Shown here piece after piece: positions 21,765-36,700 of a stretch of DNA of 64,000 nt (positions are counted from its first letter, which is position 1; each line of letters opens with the position of its first letter). The position numbers and the translations under genes were made by a program. The stretch comes from Arenicola marina (Eukaryota > Annelida > Polychaeta > Arenicolidae), in contig OZ025258.1 in the NCBI GenBank assembly GCA_964019135.1, forward strand, positions 12,183,771-12,247,770, given 5' to 3'. The notes beneath the pieces were generated by a model that had not been told where the DNA came from, made no database searches, and saw only the letters and a list, made by a program, of their open reading frames with translations.

Positions 21765-24735
21765 CTAACAGTAGACTGTCATTTGGATGAATTCATCCAG
21801 CGTGAAAGATACTGAGCCCTCCTGGATTCTCTCTGTGAATATGTCTACAGGGAAATATAAAAATATCTTTCATTAAGATTGCAAAGTAAATCTAGCAATA
21901 TTGTAGACTTTATACAACTTCAATTCAAATTGCTACATTCCTTTAACGTGAAAAAAAATTGCCATTAATCTACAGTAAAACCAGGGATAATCCTGTATAG
22001 CTCACGTATTACTTACGCCTAGCAATCACAGGAGTTATCGATTGTTGCGGACCATTAAAAAGAAACAGCGTCTATATACACTCACCAAACATAGTTTTTA
22101 ACTTGACAGCGCATGCTACAAAGTCGGCAAAGCTGAGGAAACCTTCCCGGTTACTGAAGCGCATCACCACAGTGTTGAAGGTGGCATTACTCAGCTGGTA
22201 GCCTGCGAAAGAGAAAAACACACATTATAATCGTGAAGCCAACGTTATGAGTAACCCATGAAAAACAAGTTCGAGATCTTGAGAGCCGGTTAGATGATAC
22301 ATGTACTTTGACTACGTTCAGTCTATAAGGTATCATAGTGAGAAGATTGCATGGCTCTTTGTTTTAAAAGGACACATTTACGGACGAAGTAGAAAAAGTA
22401 TAGACATACCAACATATTTGAGAGCTTCCCGGAGTTCACTGGTGTTAAAACTTCCGCTTTGGTCCGCATCAAACCGCTTGTAGATTGTCTGCAAAGTCGA
22501 AATAACAATTCAGCTGTATAAACAGAAGCGACGCTCTCTACACGCCAGTTAGACCAGAGATCTATAATAACCTTACATAAACCCGATTCGTGGATTCGAG
22601 CCCCATCCGGTGACACTGGCTACAGGTTTCTGCAGAACAAATATGCAAGGTCTTTCTTTGAGAAGACTACGATATACATTCTGAGACATTGCCGATTTCA
22701 CTATTTGCCTTGGCAATGCGTCTTACCATAGCCTATATATATATGGGCAGATGCTAACTGTATGAGATTTACCTTCCACTTCTGCAATTCAGCCCAAAGA
22801 TCTCGAAATTCTTCGAGTGCCAGTTTGCCGGTCTGGTCGCCCTGATACCTGTTAAGGTGCCTTCGTCTTGTGAATGAAACCAATACGAATCAATACTACA
22901 CGCGTCGGGCGAACGACATAGTCACAAAAGTGTCCAAATTAGTGATAAAATATGCAAATACAAATAATTTCATGGTAGTGCGACGGATTTGCAAATAAAT
23001 AGTTTCAAACTGAAATAATGTGATAATTAATGGATGAAAGTTAACTATTTAACTGAATGGACGAATAGGAAAGCGTAAATGACGTGTTTAGAGCCCATAC
23101 GGCAATACTAACTATGATTCCGAATTTACAATTTTCTTAAATAAAAAATAAGTTAAAAGACAAAGATTGTATATTTTACATTGTATGGTATATGTTCATG
23201 TTAGCGACCGAGATCAGTTTTGAAGAATAGATTCACTATATGTTTACATATTTAAAATTTAAAGGATTGTCTACACATTAACGAAAGAAATACGACACAC
23301 GCTTCTTTTGTTAAATAATCACGTCATGTTTATATCAAGAGCCAAACAAGGTCACGCGGGATTGTTGTCATGGCAGCCACAATCGCCGTACGTGGCACGT
23401 GTGTAGTTAAGGGCACGAGCGACAATGGGAAAGGGTTCGGCGATCGATATTCGTGGGATAGCCAGGTGGCTGTCCTCTTATATCTGTCCTTCTAATTCTG
23501 AAGATGAAAGGTGCGCGTCTGCCGCGAGATCACGTGTCAAGTGGATTGAATCATGCGGCGCATTAAACTAAAAATTTGTATCGGAATCGGCTTCAGTTTG
23601 TAATTCATTCCGCTGACGCGTCTCTTCTAAATTGTTTTGTGGTTCGCTCCCCGGACAAAGGGGGCATCGATGGTGCGTGATAATACGGCAGGAGGCAATA
23701 CCGCAGGTGTCCACGGAAGTGTTTGGCGGATGAATAAGGCGTTGGTGCACGGGCAAGAGGTGGCTTTCGCTCCAGAAGTGTCGGTGGGTGGGCTAGTGTT
23801 TTTTAGTAGCAGTGGGGGCGTATTGATTGCTGGATTGCTTGGGGTGTGATCTCTATTCTCCCCCTTCCTCTGCCCGCACGCACATGCCCCCCCCCCCCAC
23901 CCACCGCCCCCCATCCTTTCATTAATTTGCTTGGGAAATGAAATGTTGGTTTTCGAGTCCACATTGGGGCATATACAGGACAGATTAATTTGGTATCACA
24001 AGTTACCGGGATAATGAAATGGGGTTGGATGAAATAATCAGATGCCATGGGAAATATATCTATACGACGACAAGACGTACCCTATAACCTTATTAAGTAA
24101 GGCAAGAGAAATCAAGATAGGAGGACTGTTAAAGGCTGGGCGCTGACAACAGACTCAACAAAAATTCAAGTTTAAGGATACATCCTTCCATGCTAGCATA
24201 CTGCGACAGAGGTTGACATCGAAGCTGCCGAAATCAAAATCTGAAATAAAAAACATTTTAAATTCAGAACTCACATGTGCATTGATGAATATCTATCAGA
24301 TGTACTCTCTGGGTTCAGTCCCGGGGTTCAGTGAGTTGATTTTTGAAGCAAACTGGAGTTAATTTCAATCGGCACTTTTATAATCCTAATAGATGCACGT
24401 TAAAATATCAATGCCATTCATCGAGTTTGATTCTTTGCCTTCAATTTGTTTATTTTTATTTCCACGACACCATTTCTAAACAGTTGTTTTGGAGACATAT
24501 ACAAAACACAACCTATCAAATTAGTAGCATAGTCTTGGATTGTATCTGTGTATGTCTGTGCAGTGTCTCCATTAGTTTCTACTCCTGCAAACGAACCTTT
24601 GGTGAAGACCTCGTTGAGGACGTTCTGCAGTTCAAAGGCGTCCACTTCTTCGTCCTCGCCGCCATATTGCCGGAAGTGACGCTCCGCTTCCGCCGCAAGA
24701 CTCTGACTAGGCGCCGAATGAACCACATCGAGATT
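21765..24735 (-). CDS. Calpain gene, penta-EF-hand exons
   Basis: Exons 24597-24735, 24182-24240, 22773-22841, 22410-22488, 22086-22202 and 21765-21844. EF3 loop: [12 protein letters not shown], with good ligands at positions 1, 3, 5 and 12. EF4 loop: [12 protein letters not shown], also canonical. EF1 ([12 protein letters not shown]) is the PEF-type variant; EF2 is [10 protein letters not shown]. The C-terminal exon ([12 protein letters not shown] then stop) forms the dimer-type EF5. A nearer acceptor at 22848 was rejected because only the acceptor before 22841 keeps the phase and restores the EF3 loop. Confidence 0.92.
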
Positions 24736-27700
24736 CTGCGGGAATAATATATTGTTTGCCTGGATGTAATCATATTTATTAAAAGCGGATGATAGTTTTA
24801 CTGGATGTTCTCACAATACACCTACCATTATTTACATTTTTGGGACAACAAGCAATTTAGTTGTCAGCTGCTTGTGCCAATGGCCTGGAGTCTATACTGG
24901 GACCAGTAAAGATGATTCTATTTTATTTCGGGTCTTAGCTATTCCACATATATGACGGTAGTTAGGGTCGAGCATTGGGTATATTGCGTGTAACAAAAAC
25001 GTAACAATAACCGATCAGAAAGATGGCTCATCAACCGCTTGAAGAAAGACTGCCAGTTAGTAGTATGAACGCGCAATCTTCTTATCCCGATAGAAATCGA
25101 CTCATACGGTCGGTTTAATTGTCAACTATTATCGAATCGAATCGGTAAACTCTACATAAGATCGGAAAGCGCAAAAGTGTTATTGCTTTTTTATTGGATG
25201 AAAATCACTGCAGATCTTAACATTAAAAAACGCATTACATGCCTGGTGCTAACATAAAAAACAGCGGTGGAATAGTTGCGGCAAGTGCTTCAATCAGAGG
25301 CTGATATAGCTTTACAGGTGAACCCACGTGCCAAGCTCTTTGTAAACACAGCCCAGGGAAACGCGATCCACATTCTACACCGCCGTCGACATCTGCACAG
25401 CTGGGACATGGTTGGTTTAGCCGAACGAGACAAACAAACAAAACCCAGCTCGGGGATCAGTTGTGATTGCTGTGCCAATCAAATAGTCACTACACCCAAA
25501 ACGTCATAGTGACGAAAACGTCAGACCATCTAGAAGCATATGTACAGTTTCACACTGTTCCTCGATTGCCGTGTCTATTGACGAAAACTATGAATATATG
25601 AAGAAGCAACTCTTCAGTTTCAGATATATTTAGGCGCTTTCATAAACGATGGGGTATCGCCCCCAACCACCCCTTGGGTCCCTCCCTTGGAACCTCCTCC
25701 AAGAAACCTTAGATTTCCTTATTTTCCTGCGCCTTAATTGGCCCCGCCAGGGTTGTGTGAGCGATAACTAAGATGGTTGAAGTTAAACTTAAAACTGTAT
25801 ATTTAATTCTACCAAGGTATGACGTTTTGGTCACTATGACGTTTTGGGTTCTAACATATGTACGTGACACGTGTGAGAGCCTCGATCCACTGCGTAAGGG
25901 TAATTTTTACACTGCCTAAGTTATTTATGGATGTTTTTCTTTCTATCTAAATGGAAACCCGCCTACTGAGAGGAATGAAAATGTGTCCATGAAAGATATA
26001 TGAAATGGTAAACTAACCTGTGCTTGCACTATGGAAGTGTCCTCATCAACTTCTCTACAATACAAAAACATCAGTGTTATACATATGTTCAGCGTTTAAA
26101 ATTGGAAGATTATAAATTACTCTTGTTATATATTCTCGCGTTATAATGGCGGTTTACGGTGAAAGAGGTATACCCGACTCAAAGAGGGGGATGAAATCTT
26201 TATCTTGAGCATACATATATATTTTCACGCGAACTCTTAACTCTCGCCGATATGCGTTAAGTAAATTTCCACGATTTATTTCATAATTGTATCATGATTT
26301 ATTGTAATACATATAATATATTCATTGTAAGAGATATGATATACTCCTTGTAATAAATATGATATATTCCTTGTAATAAATATAATATATTCATTGTAAT
26401 AAATGTAATATATTTATTGTAATAAATATAATATATTTATTGTAATAAATATAATATATTTATTGTAATAAATATAATATATTTATTGTAATAAATACAA
26501 AATATTCATTGTAATAAATATATCATATTTATTGTAATAAATACAATATATTAATCGTAAATAAAATCGAAATAAATATAATATATTAATTGTAATAAAT
26601 ATAATATACTAATTGTAATAAATATAATAAACTAATTGTAATAAATATAATATACTATTTGTAATAAATATTATATATTAATTGTAATAAATATTATATT
26701 TAACAATTGTAATACATATTATATATTTATTGTAATACATATTATATATTTATTGTAATAAATTTAATATTAGCATTACTCACACGATGTCGCTTTCCTT
26801 CTCGCTAAAGATCCTCAGGATGAATGCGGCCTCTTCGTTGGGTTCAAAGGCGGTGGGGACGATGGCGTACTCGCCAGGGGGCAGTCTGTGCCTGGTGCAC
26901 ACTTCGCGCATGTTGATGTACGCAGACACCGCCGCCGGCCTGTGGCTCTTGAAGAAATCCTTTTCCAACGACTTCTTGCCATTCGTCTGAAAAGGGCAAA
27001 ATAGTTGCATGATTATTAGACGTTACGCATCCGTGCTCACAGATTTTTAAGGGCGAAGACAAGTACCTGTGGCAAGCGGTAGACCGATGGTGATGGCAAA
27101 TACGTTTGGCAAAAGTAATTCAAGACGTTTGCACCAAGATAAAAATAACATTAGGCGGGATAGACAACCACATACTAGAAAAGTCCATAATGGTATTGAT
27201 GGGTTTTACGTCTTAATGGATCTGTAATGGCATGCATAGATTTGTTTTTTTCGTTCATGGATTCAGTTACGTATTGCAACCGCTTGGAGCATCGCGGTTA
27301 CAACATATTTAGGGATGGTAAGACGACAATGAGAGTCGGTTCCTGTGTGCATGCCAAATAACATGTAAATCGGTATAGATCGACATTTGCTTCCTTTATT
27401 GCCAGGTGACAGGTGGGGGGAATATTCCGAACGTTGCAAAATGGAGGGTACGTCCGGTCAACATTTTCCGCTATATTAAGATCGTCGATCGTTGGCAACC
27501 GATTTAAAGATGTAAATTTCAGATAACTTTTGGTGCTCACATGGGCAAAGCTGGCTAAGGAACTCTTGGGAACAGATCAATCTCAATCAAAGTAATTATT
27601 AAAAAATCCCAATGGCATAAGCAGTGCCATGTTCGGATGTATAAATTGGTTTTTAGACCACTCTTTTGTTCACACACTAAAATAAACCGGTCCACGAAAT

Positions 27701-30700
27701 CCTAGGACAATGAGAGAAAGGTCGAAACCGCCACTGATACTGGTATAGGATTAGAACCCGCAATCATTTGCTTGGTACCACCTCCAAATAACAGAATATT
27801 CCTGCGCAACGTGATGATATCCTATGTTGCCGGGTAGTTTGAACGTTTTTCGGTATTTAGTTCTTTTGTTTGTGCGGGCATGCAAGCTTGTGCCATGTCT
27901 TCGGTGATCGTCAACGAGCGTTTTCCTGCTGACGATTTAGAGACGGAAGAAAAAGAATGAAGGCTACAATTTTGGGAGGCTTTCGAAGGATGTTCATACC
28001 AAGTAGAGTTCGTATCCCATGGTGAGATTGCCCTGGCCCTGCGCGCGCAGCTTGCGGCGATCGAGCTGCATAAGGCCGATAATAACGGTCCCGACGTCCT
28101 CGTCATCATCTTCGTCCACGTCTGTGATCTGTATCCGGTACTGAGGGTTGGTCGGAAAGGTCTCTGCGCAACGCCGACACATCCAAGACTTACTCCATTG
28201 TCAAGTACAAAACTTATTTAATGCACTTTAAGGATGCGATGAAATGGTAAAAAAGTTAATTTTCATTTGGCATAAAAATAAAAATAAATGTTTTATACAA
28301 ATTCGCATGACATTAACTTTTAACTATACAACATAATATTAATTTAAAAATAAAATATAAAAAGTAGTACTGCAAAACAACTGGAACAGAAGAAAAGTGT
28401 CTTTGCTGAAGGAAAACTTGCGGATGTTGTGGCGAAAGCAAACTAGAAGAGAAATAACTGAGGTCGGAGGAAACAAGAGCTTACTGAGGACGTTCCTGTA
28501 TGATGATGTCAAACTGAAGGGATTCAAGAAAATAAACTGGGGACGAACGAATGACAGCTTATGGTAGAACTTTGTGCGCTTGTAAGACCAAAAGGAAAGA
28601 AAAAAAGAGAGACAGAACAGATGTCACAAGCAATAAGAGTTTACCGGGGAAATTCGGGCTCATGTTACAGCGGAAGTAAAGCAAAAAGAAACAACTGAGC
28701 TACAGCGAAAGAAGAGCTATGTGAGACCGAAAAGACAGAAGAAAAGAAGGAACAGATGGCAGACGAACAATATCTTACTGGGGAAGTTTCTGCAGCCGCC
28801 TGCGGTGACGTTTTTCTTCCACGCGCCATTCATGACACTGCTCGCCCAGCGTTTGCTGAACGTTTCGTCTGCTACATCGGGACCAAGGTGACATATCTCC
28901 AGGCGCTGGAAGTGGGTCGAAAAGTCCTTGAACGACATCCTGGGAGAGACAGAAAGAGACTAATATTAAACACCACAGCATAATAAGTCATGATTTTAGG
29001 TCGGTTTTGATAGGTTAAAATGCAACGTTGATGTGAAACACAACTTTCACAAGTGAAATGCAATAGTCACGCATGAAGTGCAAGAAAAGTAATGTTTACA
29101 CAATAAAATTTGATCAGTACGATTACAACTCCTAAAACAACTCCCATAATACTTCTAATATGATCTTTTTCAGTATTGTTATTATTCCCGGGGTCAATGA
29201 GTTGGTGTTTTAGGCGAACATTTATTGAGTGCCCCAATACCTAAACCAACTGTCGGCACGATATGTTAGTTCACTGTTCTGCACATGCTGGTTATAATAG
29301 GTCAAAAGGAATCCCTTGGTCAATACAAAAAAACAAAGCTATGCCAAAAGTAAAAACGTTATCATTTTAGGGCCACAAGGCTACAGAGGTGTTTTTGAGT
29401 GCAAGACCTATGAATTGTTCATAACGGTAAGTCAAGACGTGGGCCGGCAGTCATAACGCACTGATGTAGCCAAAGGCGCAGGATAGTTCGGTTAGTTATC
29501 TAACTTCGGTAAATAGAGTGATAAAATCTCTTCGGGTTGGTTGGTTGGTTGGTTATTCAGGACGCTTTAACCACTTTTGGTCCTATCGCGTCAATGGAGT
29601 GGAGCCATGTCCCCGGGGGTAACCCCCTACTCTTTACGAAGAAAGACATGGGATCTTTATCCTGCAACCACAGACATGGCCACAGCAGGGCTCGAACCAC
29701 CGACCCACGTGCCGTTAGGCTCTCAGGTGACCAGAGCACTCAATGCGAGTACTCTAGCCCACTGAGCTGTCGCGCCGGCCCCGAATCTCTTCGAGATCAG
29801 TCGGTTTCCTGCGGCAACACGTGATTTATTTTAGCCAATCAGAAGGCCGCTATGGGACGCGGAGTTGGCTCTGGCTATTTCTCGGATCTTGGAAGCCGAT
29901 CGGTTTGAATTTTGCCCGCCACCACACCAACCCTGCCTGTCAGGCAAACTACCATGCGCTAGTTTCCTTACACACGAATGTCATATGCCTCATCTTGTTC
30001 CCACCTTTGCTGTGGTTTTGAAGAATGATGTGTAGGGTTAAAATTTGCCATTCAATAAATGACACATAGTGTTGTGTTTGTGTGTTGGTGGAGCGAACTA
30101 GCACTGTTGCGTCTCTCTGACACCGTACAGGCATAAACACAATTACATAAATGTTGCCGGGTAGTCTGAGCGGATTTCGGTATTTAGTTTATTTATGTTA
30201 ATTACGTGCAGGGTTTCGCGGGCTTCCGGTGCGCCAGACTCACATAGTCAATAGGGCTATCACGTGATGGCGCAAACGAATAAAAAATATGTCGTCTATC
30301 CGTTTTGTGAAGCTATATTTCTTAAATATTCTTAATCATATCGCTAGGCCTTTTGCAATGGACCCATCCCTCGGCGCCTGGCTTTTGCGCAGGTAGTCTG
30401 GTTTCCAGTCTCTCTCTTTGCGTAACATACACGTCACGCATACGCAGAGATAGTCAGGATACAATGCATGTGCGCAGAGATTCTAAACTCGTTCCGAACA
30501 CGTGCTTCGTTTGTTTGTCCCCAAAATGAGTAAACCGGAAGTCTAAGCGAACGAGACTTTAGCTGCCATATAGCCGTTGTGGATCCAGACAGGGAACATG
30601 TTGACATGAACTTAATCAACAGAAACCTTCATTTACCCGCGCAGACAACTCGGTCATAAATCTAGGTTTTTCCTGACCCTAAATCTCTGACTCTGAGGTT

Positions 30701-33700
30701 TTTCCTCTGACCCTAAATAAAGTTCATGTAAATGACACATTGCTGGGTGGTGTCAGTACATACGGAAGGCACCTGCAGACGCCAGGCAGACGCCAGGCAG
30801 ACAACACCACCTCCACCCGTTACATAAAACTGAAGGATTTGACATCAACATATATTGGTAATGTTACTAGACAGTTAATAACTCGGCAACTGAAATATAT
30901 ACTATATAATATTACAGACAGTAATTGTAACGTTGTGGCATTGAATATTTAATCCCTACCAGAATTCTCCGTCGTGGTCAAATTGAAGACCCAAGCTTTC
31001 CTTCACGTCCTCTGACAAATTCTGCCATTCATCAGATCTGGGAGAGAATAGCTTTGATTAGTTTAAGGCGTGCACTCACAATAATTAAAAAATGTCCATA
31101 ATTTAATGGATGACTGAATTGATGTGTGGGACATTTATATATGAGCTAAACCGTGTCGCAACGATACATGAGAACAAGACCTGCCTAGTGATCGGTTTAC
31201 GCTGCTAGTTTGTACTAAATTTGGTTTACATATGTAATAAACTAACTGTTAATACTGATAGTGAAAAAGGATAATAAGCCATCGCCTGATGGTCTGTTGC
31301 AAAATGGGAGAACAAAGTTTATGTATATATGATAAATATCAGCAAAAAACTAAATTATTTAATGTAAATATGATAAACTATATATGAGCAAAGAACTAAA
31401 TTAGTTAATGAAAATATGATAAATTGAGGCAAAAAACTAAGTTATTTAATGTAAATAATACCAACTAAATATGTATACTGACTGGTCGCTCCAAGCCCCC
31501 TTCCATTCGCTGTCATTGCCCCACGGGTTCCGGACTCTGACCAGCTCTTCGGCACCGCCATCCGACTCCACCTGATCACGTGGTCAAATCCGTCAACGCG
31601 TGTTTCAATCATATAGTATATTGATTACAAAAAATATCCAGGTAAGATATAACTACTGCGGACACAGATTAAATGAAATATTGGGGTGTAAATTAGGCCG
31701 TATTGAGCACATGAAGGCTAAACTGGCTAAATTACCCCCCCGCCCCCCCCCCCCCCCGGACAAGGAAATGCCCGAGATGCAGGTGCCAGTGCCAGGGTTT
31801 GAACCCGCGACCTGTTAATCTCCCAGCTTACCAACTGAGATAGGGACCTAGGATCCGAATAATACGAACAAGAGCGATATGAAATGTATAAGCTAGGATC
31901 ATCATGCCCCATATTATATAAAATACTGATTAAGAGTATAAGAGTCGAGACATTCCAGTTATGTTAATGGCACATTGTCTTTCGTACGGCAATGCGGTAA
32001 TCGATCGCTACTAATCCACTTTGAATCAGGAATTAATGTACTATCGATTATCATTCTCCTTTTTTCGTCGAGATTTTGCGAAGCATATGAAACGAATAAT
32101 TTATTCAGCAGAGCCGTGATATAACATTTTACTTTGTTAAAGCAATATTTAGAATAACATTGTAGACAGTAAACATTACATTATTTAATAGCGCCATTAT
32201 GACTTCAATTTGTGTATACATTTGAGCACAAGCACCGAAAACCCACTGTATTACGTAACCTAATTCCTGGGCTGCCGATAAGCAAAAGTCTTAAATAACA
32301 TGATTAATCTTACCATGTCATCAGAAAACTAAAAACATGAAACAGAGCGCACCCATAAATACACATAATACATATAGGACACCGGTAGGCTGCGGTATGT
32401 ATAAACAAACGAAACAAAGAGAACAATGCATATTAAGTCAAATCCAGCTTACACGTAATTTTCAATGAATTTCCGATTTAACATACATATTTTTTTTTAC
32501 ATAAGAACAACATAACGAATCGTACCCTAGAATTGTACTCACCAATTTGACGTCAGTTATGGAGTAGGCGTGGCCTATTATGAGACCGTTGTCCATTTCC
32601 TCTTCCATCTGGTCAGGATTCGCCTGCAATGGAATGTTGATCCATTATTAACGCATTTCGTCAGTCCCTCAAATAACCGCTGTGAGCCATCGACATTGAT
32701 GGCAATACATATCTTAGATGAAAGTTACATTGTACTTGTACGCGATGTTTAATGTTAAATTGTCACGTGTCACGAAAAGATAAAAAAAGACTTTGCAACG
32801 CAAGAATTCAATTCAAGGGACACACCCTTTTAGATACAATGCGCCAGCATTTATGTGGAAGCCAAAATTTGAACATTGGTCGAACTTGATATATATCTGG
32901 TACACATAATATCAGTCAAACACTTACGTCGATAGAACAGCCCAAAAGAGACCCCCTCTGCGTGGCCTTCAGCATGATCTGGAACAGGTTATCCGGGAGC
33001 TCTTCTCGGAAGTTGTATCTCTCCGTGACCCCGCCCGTGAAGTCTGTGAGCGCCTCACTGGCCAGGCCTCCGGAGAGGTTCTCATACGATCCGCAAAGTC
33101 TAGAGGAACAAAATATATGCTAAAGCGCAGTTGAGGAGAGGGTCTTATATACTTTGTGAAACAGTTATATTGAGTGCGAATAAGAATTGGGTGTCTTAGG
33201 CCGCTTTTTTGCACTCAAGAGCTAAATTAATTGGGGCAAAGAATCGAAAGATGAATGCATGAAATATGCCCCAAATAAGGTGCCCACGGGCCCGGATTTG
33301 AACCCAGAACCCAGGTCTCGTGCGATAAAAGGTCATTTGAGTAAAAAGCATCAACCGCTCTGCACTTGTTTGATATTGGCCGGGGTTTGGACGGGACGTT
33401 TTCATCTTCCATATAATTTTGCGTTACGGTAAGGGTCAAGGTAGAAATGCACCAGGTCACAGGGGGTAGGTACCCCGCTATTTCTTATTCTGCGTTTTTT
33501 CGAAGAAAGGCACAAAGATATATATAAGCCAGACACTGTTTAGAACTTGAACTTTATATATACTTCCACAGTTGGAACTTGACCCCACGCAACGACCGCA
33601 ATCAACAGACCACGCTCTTTTCTAGGCCCTGATGCAAGCGGATTTTGACGGTAAAACGCTCCGACCGAGCGGATTTTGGCGGTGAAAAAGGGGGGCTTTA

Positions 33701-36700
33701 CTGCGGAATACCCCCACCTACAGCATTGTATCCCCCTTGCAGTGGCCTAGTCCATGTCCACTCACTTCGCATACGCTTTCTCCAACAGCGGAGACCAGAA
33801 TTCGTTGCCCTCTGTGGAATGCATGAAGATCAGTTTACCGTCCAACGTGGGAAGACGGTCATCGACGCAGACCTCAACCCAACGACCGTACTGCCAGAAG
33901 ACGAAGCGAAATACGCCTGCAACATACAAGCCAACATATTAGTTTTACTATCGATTCACGCAGAAGCGTTAAGCTGTAGCCCAAGGGGAATTTGAAAGAT
34001 TCCTTTCTTCGTGTTACATAAATATTTTTAGTTTTTTAAGGCCAGCCTATAGTACGAAATAATCTATAACAAAATACTTTGTGTTAAAGCGGCATTTGAT
34101 AGCCGAACAAGGACCGAAATAGTCAAAAGCTTAACCGTTCATATATATGCAGGACAGGTTATACAAGAAGCAATACGAGACCCACTCCTCAACTGGCCAC
34201 GTTCTTTTACGTTGGTTGTATATTCAGAGCGCGTTTAACCCATCCTGATCATATCACGCCAATGAGAGAAGGAAGGGAAGAGCGGAGCCATGTCCCCGGG
34301 GTATTGTTCATTTACGCATTTCAATGTGATAGTTAGTAATATTTAGCTGGACGTACATTACGTCCAACGTTTGGTATGCCCCATATTTAATGTCCGGAAT
34401 TCTTACTACGCAATTCAGATCATGTTGTCGACATAATGACCCATTGCATATGATCTAACATACCTCATAAGCTACGTAACCTACCTCCATAGTCATTTTG
34501 GAACGACTGGTCTGCGGGAACGACTTTTCTGAAGAGTTTCTTATTGGTTGTCAAAGACGCAACAGCAGCCAGAAGCCAACAGTTCCCTGTTGGAGTGCAA
34601 ATAAAGTTTACAGTATTTATTCTGTTGCTTTCAATCGCAGAATGGGAGAAGGCAAGCAAGGATTTATATCAACTAAACAGCATTGTCACCATTCTATTAA
34701 TACTGAAATGTACATGCTGAAAGTTTATTTAGACCTTTACTTGAAACAGTTGGTGCCACGAAAAAAGCTTTGGCTCATATTAATCTTCTTTGTTCCCACG
34801 CTTATATTATCGAGTTATAACGCCCCAACTAGTAGAAGGGGAGACTTTTTCCACTCACACCTACCAATTTAAATTCTGGGAGCGAGGAAAGTGACGTCAA
34901 AAGGGAATACAAACACATGTGCTTTTACATTGAGGTTCAGATTATCTCCGCTTATTGGCTTGAGCACAACGAAAAGCACTCAATCTTGTCAAACTGGATA
35001 TCTCAGTGGGTCAACAATCAACCCAAGACTTACCCAGTACACCCTGCTTCACATCAAATCGACTTGCGCCACCTACAAACATCTGCGGATCATCGCAGAT
35101 TTCCTGGGAAAATAGAAAGAACAGTTATGTAGCGTACCATTCCGCTCCCACGGCTAGTAGAAGCACATTGGGTGAACGGAAATGGATTCGACTCCAACTA
35201 AGAGCTATTGATCGGCGGCATAGTGCTCTAACTACTACATCGGGGAGGCTTCCCGCTAGAAAAATAGCCTCGTATAAACGACTGACTTTATTCTGTTGCG
35301 TGGCCAGCCCGACAGCTTAGTGGGTTAGAGCGCTCGCGATCCCATGTCCTTCTTCGCAAAGAGTAGGGGGTTATCCCCGGGGACATGGCTCCACTCTCCC
35401 TTCCTTTTTCCATGGACGCGATTTGACCAAAAGTTTTTAAAGCGTCCTGAATATACAACCAATCTAGCCTGTTGTTTAAGCGAAATACAATTGCATAAAT
35501 GAAACGCCGTACGCTTCGATATTGTGGCTTGATCGCAATAAAAGTAGGGTAAGACAAAAAATTAACTACTGTAACAGAGAACGCGTCACCAGGTCACTGC
35601 AGTAAATATATGATTAACCATGGGAAAACAGGTGGAGAAAATGGAGAAATTGGAACTTGATACAACATGGAATAAATAGAAACAACCTAATTACAAATGG
35701 ACAAACAATAGGACATTAGTCGGAATTTGGCCGCTTGGGAGATTATTTCGCGCATCTGTATCAACATATATAACATGACACTTACGCTTGGTCTTTTCCA
35801 CTCGATGTCGCCAGAGACAGGAGCCTCCTTCACATACACAGACTCGGTTTCCGCCGCGAAATCCGGGTCCTCCCACAGCGACTTCTGTTTGCTGCACTTC
35901 TTCCGGATTTCGTCGTATTTTGATTTGCCTCCTGAGGAATCCACATCCTGAACCGTGGACCGAGGATCGGCTTTTTTCTCCTTCTTATCGCCCCGCTTGA
36001 AGAGCTTCTTGAAGAAGCCACCGATGGACTGTTGTTCATTCTCCTTTGACTTGGCAATGGTCGGTGGCGCCCCCAGGGGAGTGGAAGGTGAGTCATCCCG
36101 TGGAGCGTCCGTAAGTTCGCGTCGGGGCGGTTGAGACGGGATTCCCAATACCGGACGTCCATTTGCGGAGGAGTGAGGATGAAACGAATTCTGCAAAATA
36201 CCGCAATGGGAAATATCGGTGTTTAGGTGGCCATTTTTGTGCATGGATTAAGGCTCAATTGGACCACGAAATATCTCGATGAAAAATGTTTCTATGTCTT
36301 GAGTGGCCTTCGTGCCAAGAAACCTTCCGTGTCAATGGGACTAGCTGGATGAAACGTTCCCTATATACAGGTGCCATCCCGGGAAGACTATATGTTGGAG
36401 TTAAGCAAAACATGCCACCGAGGACGGTGCCAGGATTCCCATTCATGAAGTTTTGTGATGCTATTGAGCCCGCTTAGAGTCGAGCTTGGGAGGACGCCAT
36501 GTTTACTTCTTACCTAGTAAGGATATATGTTTATACGCGTCTGTTATCTGTTACTGTTGTCCAAAAGCAACACAAAATAGGACATAATTTACGCAAAGCC
36601 CAACCAGCACCCTCGTATTGACACCAGCATGCAGCAAACAGTTTAACAAAAGACAACGATAAGTAGACATCTTAATTACAGCCAACCACTATAAGGGCCC

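Noticed and set aside
22842-22848. Alternative start of a calpain EF-hand exon at 22848
   Set aside because: It would not match the phase of the upstream exon (24182-24240). Starting at 22841 keeps the phase and gives a canonical EF loop.
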